From contig OX463779.1 of the NCBI GenBank assembly GCA_949825025.1, positions 124,001-188,000 of the forward strand: a DNA stretch of 64,000 nucleotides, read 5' to 3'. This document shows positions 61,801 through 64,000 of the stretch, piece after piece. Position numbers and translations under genes: made by a program. The stretch is from Siphlonurus alternatus. Taxonomy: Eukaryota; Arthropoda; Insecta; Ephemeroptera; Siphlonuridae. The notes under the pieces were generated by a model, which did not search any database, was not told the DNA's origin, and worked only from the letters and a program-made list of their open reading frames with translations. The stretch's first letter is position 1. The number at the start of each line of letters is the position of its first letter.

Positions 61801-64000
61801 TTTCACTTTTTAGGGTTTTTATTTGTTTTTTTTTTTTAGCCGTTTTTTTGATAGCTAAAAAAAAAAATTTTCATGTTTTTTTTAGCTGTTTTTAAGACGT
61901 TTTAGCAAAAAAAAAATATAAATTTTTTACGTTCTTTTGTTTTAAGCAATTTGAGATCCGATTTAGCAAAAAAAAATTTTCACTTTTTAGGGTTTTTTTT
62001 TGTTTTTTTTTTTTAGCCGTTTTTTTGATAGCTAAAAAAATTTTTTTTCATGTTTTTTTTAGCTGTTTTTAAGACGTTTTAGCAAAAAAAAAATATATAA
62101 ATTTTTTACGTTCTTTTTTTTTTAGCAATTTTAGATCCGATTTAGCAAAAAAATTTTTTCACTTTTTAGGGTTTTTATTTGTTTTTTTTTTTAGCCGTTT
62201 TTTTGATAGCTAAAAAAAAAATTTTTTTATGTTTTTTTTAGCTGTTATATAAGACGTTTTAGCAAAAAAAAAATATTAATTTTTTACGTTCTTTTTTTTT
62301 TAGCAATTTTAGATCCGATTAAGCAAAAAAAATTTTCACTTTTTAGGGGTTTTATTTTTTTTTTTTTTTAGCCGTTTTTTTGATAGCTAAAAAAAAATTT
62401 TTTTCATGTTTTTTTTAGCTGTTTTTAAGACGTTTTAGCAAAAAAAAAAAATATAAATTTTTTACGTACTTTTGTTTTTAGCAATTTTAGATCCGATTTA
62501 GCAAAAAAAAATTTCCACTTTTTAGGGTTTTTATTTGTTTTTTTTTTAGCCGTTTTTTTTATAGCTAAAAAAAAAATTTTTTCATGTTTTTTTTAGCTGT
62601 TATATAAGACGTTTTAGCAAAAAAAAAAATATTAATTTTTTACGTTCCTTTGTTTTTAGCAATTTTATATGCGATTTAGCAAAAAAAAATTTTCACTTTT
62701 TAGGGTTTTTATTTGTTGTTTTTTTTAGCCGTTTTTTTATAGCTAAAAAAAAATTTTTTCATTTTTTTTAGCTGTTATATAAGACGTTTTAGCAAAAAAA
62801 AATATATAAATTTTTTACGTTCTTTTGTTTTTAGCAATTTTAGATGCGATTTAGCAAAAAAAAATTTTCACTTTTTAGGGTTTTTATTTGTTTGTTTTTT
62901 TAGCCGTTTTTTTGATAGCTAAAAAAATTTTTTTTCATGTTTTTTTTAGCTGTTTTTAAGACGTTTTAGCAAAAAAAAAAAATATAAATTTTTTACGTAC
63001 TTTTGTTTTTAGCAATTTAAGATCCGATTTAGCAAAAAAAAATTTTCACTTTTTAGGTTTTTTATTTGTTTTTTTTTTTAGCCGTTTTTTTGATAGCTAA
63101 AAAAAAAATTTTTTCATGTTTTTTTTAGCTGTTATATAAGACGTTTTAGCAAAAAAAAAAAATATTAATTTTTTACGTTCTTTTGTTTTTAGCAATTTTA
63201 GATGCGATTTAGCAAAAAAAATTTTTCACTTTTTAGGGTTTTTATTTGTTTTTTTTTTTAGCCGTTTTTTTGATAGCTAAAAAAATTTTTTTTCATGTTT
63301 TTTTTAGCTGTTTTTAAGACGTTTTAGCAAAAAAAAAAATATATAAATTTTTTACGTTCTTTTTTTTTTAGCAGTTTTAGATCCGATTTAGCAAAAAAAA
63401 TTTTTCACTTTTTAGGGTTTTTATTTGTTTTTTTTTTAGCCGTTTTTTTGATAGCTAAAAAAAAAATTTTTTCATGTTTTTTTTTAGCTGTTATATAAGA
63501 CGTTTTAGCAAAAAAAAAAATATTAATTTTTTACGTTCTTTTGTTTTTAGCAATTTTAGATGCGATTTAGCAAAAAAAATTTTTCACTTTTCAGGGTTTA
63601 TATTTGTTTTTTTTTTAGCCGTTTTTTTGATAGCTAAAAAAATTTTTTTTCATGTTTTTTTTAGCTGTTTTTAAGACGTTTAAGCAAAAAAAAATATATA
63701 TAAATTTTTTACGTTCTTTTTTTTTTAGCAATTTTAGATCCGATTTAGCAAAAAATTTTTTTCACTTTTTAGGGTTTTTATTTGTTTTTTTTTTTAGCCG
63801 TTTTTTTGATAGCTAAAAAAAAAATTTTTTTATGTTTTTTTTAGCTGTTATATAAGACGTTTTAGCAAAAAAAAAAAATATTAATTTTTTACGTTCTTTT
63901 GTTTTTAGCAATTTTAGATGCGATTTAGCAAAAAAAAATTTTCACTTTTCAGGGTTTTTATTTGTTTTTTTTTTTTTAGCCGTTTTTTTGATAGCTAAAA

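Larger units (their letters stand above)
1..64000 (+). repeat. 176-bp satellite array filling the window
   Basis: The window is a continuous head-to-tail array of an AT-rich monomer. The TTTTCACTTTTTAGGG landmark starts at 2, 178, 354 and 520, giving steps of 176, 176 and 166 bp, and it or a variant of it recurs at this spacing to base 64,000. All copies read in the same direction. One monomer counted by hand is about 21% G+C with T about 1.7 times A on this strand. I saw no stretch longer than a few tens of bases that is not derived from the monomer: no transposon, no microsatellite block, no unique spacer. Monomer length near that of a nucleosome repeat, higher-order organisation and absence of genes are typical of eukaryotic centromeric or pericentromeric satellites; that location is inference. 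The family is not one I recognise by name. Confidence 0.97.
55927..64000 (+). repeat. Macro-repeat unit C (truncated by window end)
   Basis: Third tandem copy, aligned to B at an offset of exactly 8,400 bp over much of its length (50,393 to 58,793; 52,582 to 60,982). Past the two monomers missing from B the offset becomes about 8,757. Private changes include TTTTTAACTG near 57,057, TTTTGATTTTAGC near 59,989 and loss of the A in AGGGTTTTTATTTG near 61,998. By comparison with A and B the unit should end a few hundred bases beyond the window. Confidence 0.83.

Noticed and set aside
1..64000. CENP-B box (TTCG....A..CGGG)
   Set aside because: TTCG appears in some variants (TTTTTCGTTCC), but I see no CGGG in register anywhere in the array.
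1..64000. CRISPR array
   Set aside because: The repeat is a 176-bp contiguous tandem unit without unique spacers.
1..64000. tRNA, rRNA or other structured RNA genes
   Set aside because: No stretch has the base composition or conserved boxes needed; all sequence is explained by the satellite monomer.
47529..64000. Macro-repeat copies as a pure assembly artefact
   Set aside because: The copies differ by private substitutions and by two-monomer indels at different places, which simple assembly duplication would not produce. Single-base differences in T- and A-run length, however, may be sequencing error and were not used as evidence.

Overview
The whole 64 kb window is one uninterrupted, head-to-tail satellite DNA array. 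I find no gene, RNA gene, transposon or non-satellite sequence in it. The monomer is about 176 bp, so the window holds roughly 360 copies, all in the same orientation, and the array runs off both ends. A monomer counted by hand is about 21% G+C, 50% T and 29% A on the + strand, so that strand is strongly T-rich throughout. Nucleosome-sized monomers, higher-order repeats and the lack of coding sequence point to a eukaryotic centromeric or pericentromeric (or other heterochromatic) satellite. The species cannot be named from the sequence. Nearly every monomer carries, on the - strand, the plant-type telo-box AAACCCTAA, which is a weak hint of a plant and no more.

Monomer anatomy: each monomer is built from three related sub-blocks of about 50, 59 and 65-70 bp. 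Each sub-block has the order T-run, AGC core, short unique core, AGC core, A-run, AT-rich spacer. The G/C bases cluster in a few islands (AGCCG, AGACG, TACGT, GATCCGAT and AGC), separated by long A- and T-tracts of variable length. Monomers differ by diagnostic variants: TTTTTAAG or TATATAAG before ACG; ACGTTCTTTT, ACGTTCCTTT or ACGTACTTTT; GATCCG, GATGCG or TATGCG; and altered forms of the AGGG box. These variants recur in fixed orders and define blocks of mostly 5-8 monomers (about 0.9-1.4 kb).

Layout. About 1-15,250 is a mosaic of blocks shared at offsets of about 2,827, 4,780, 7,607 and 6,956 bp, interleaved with a second block family at an offset of about 2,861 bp. About 15,250-30,700 is a mosaic of longer copied segments (offsets of about 4,106, 4,640, 10,211 and 13,628 bp). 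About 30,720-38,275 holds 1.57 copies of a 4,808-bp repeat. From 38,415 to the end lie three tandem copies of an 8.4-9.1 kb macro-repeat (38,415-47,528; 47,529-55,926; 55,927-64,000, the last cut by the window edge). Each contains a nested 2.86-kb duplication. The right half is visibly more homogeneous than the left, suggesting recent expansion there.

The most distinctive local structure is a variant monomer with a perfect 36-nt hairpin (16-bp arms, AAAA loop). It looks like a fold-back copying error and has since been amplified to 11 copies as part of the larger repeats. Other junk-free landmarks are a 10-bp-shortened monomer (four copies plus one relative) and three monomers with an extra sub-block piece of about 40 bp. 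The short open frames of 60-75 codons that recur in the array are Phe/Lys-rich readings of the T- and A-runs and are not annotated as genes.
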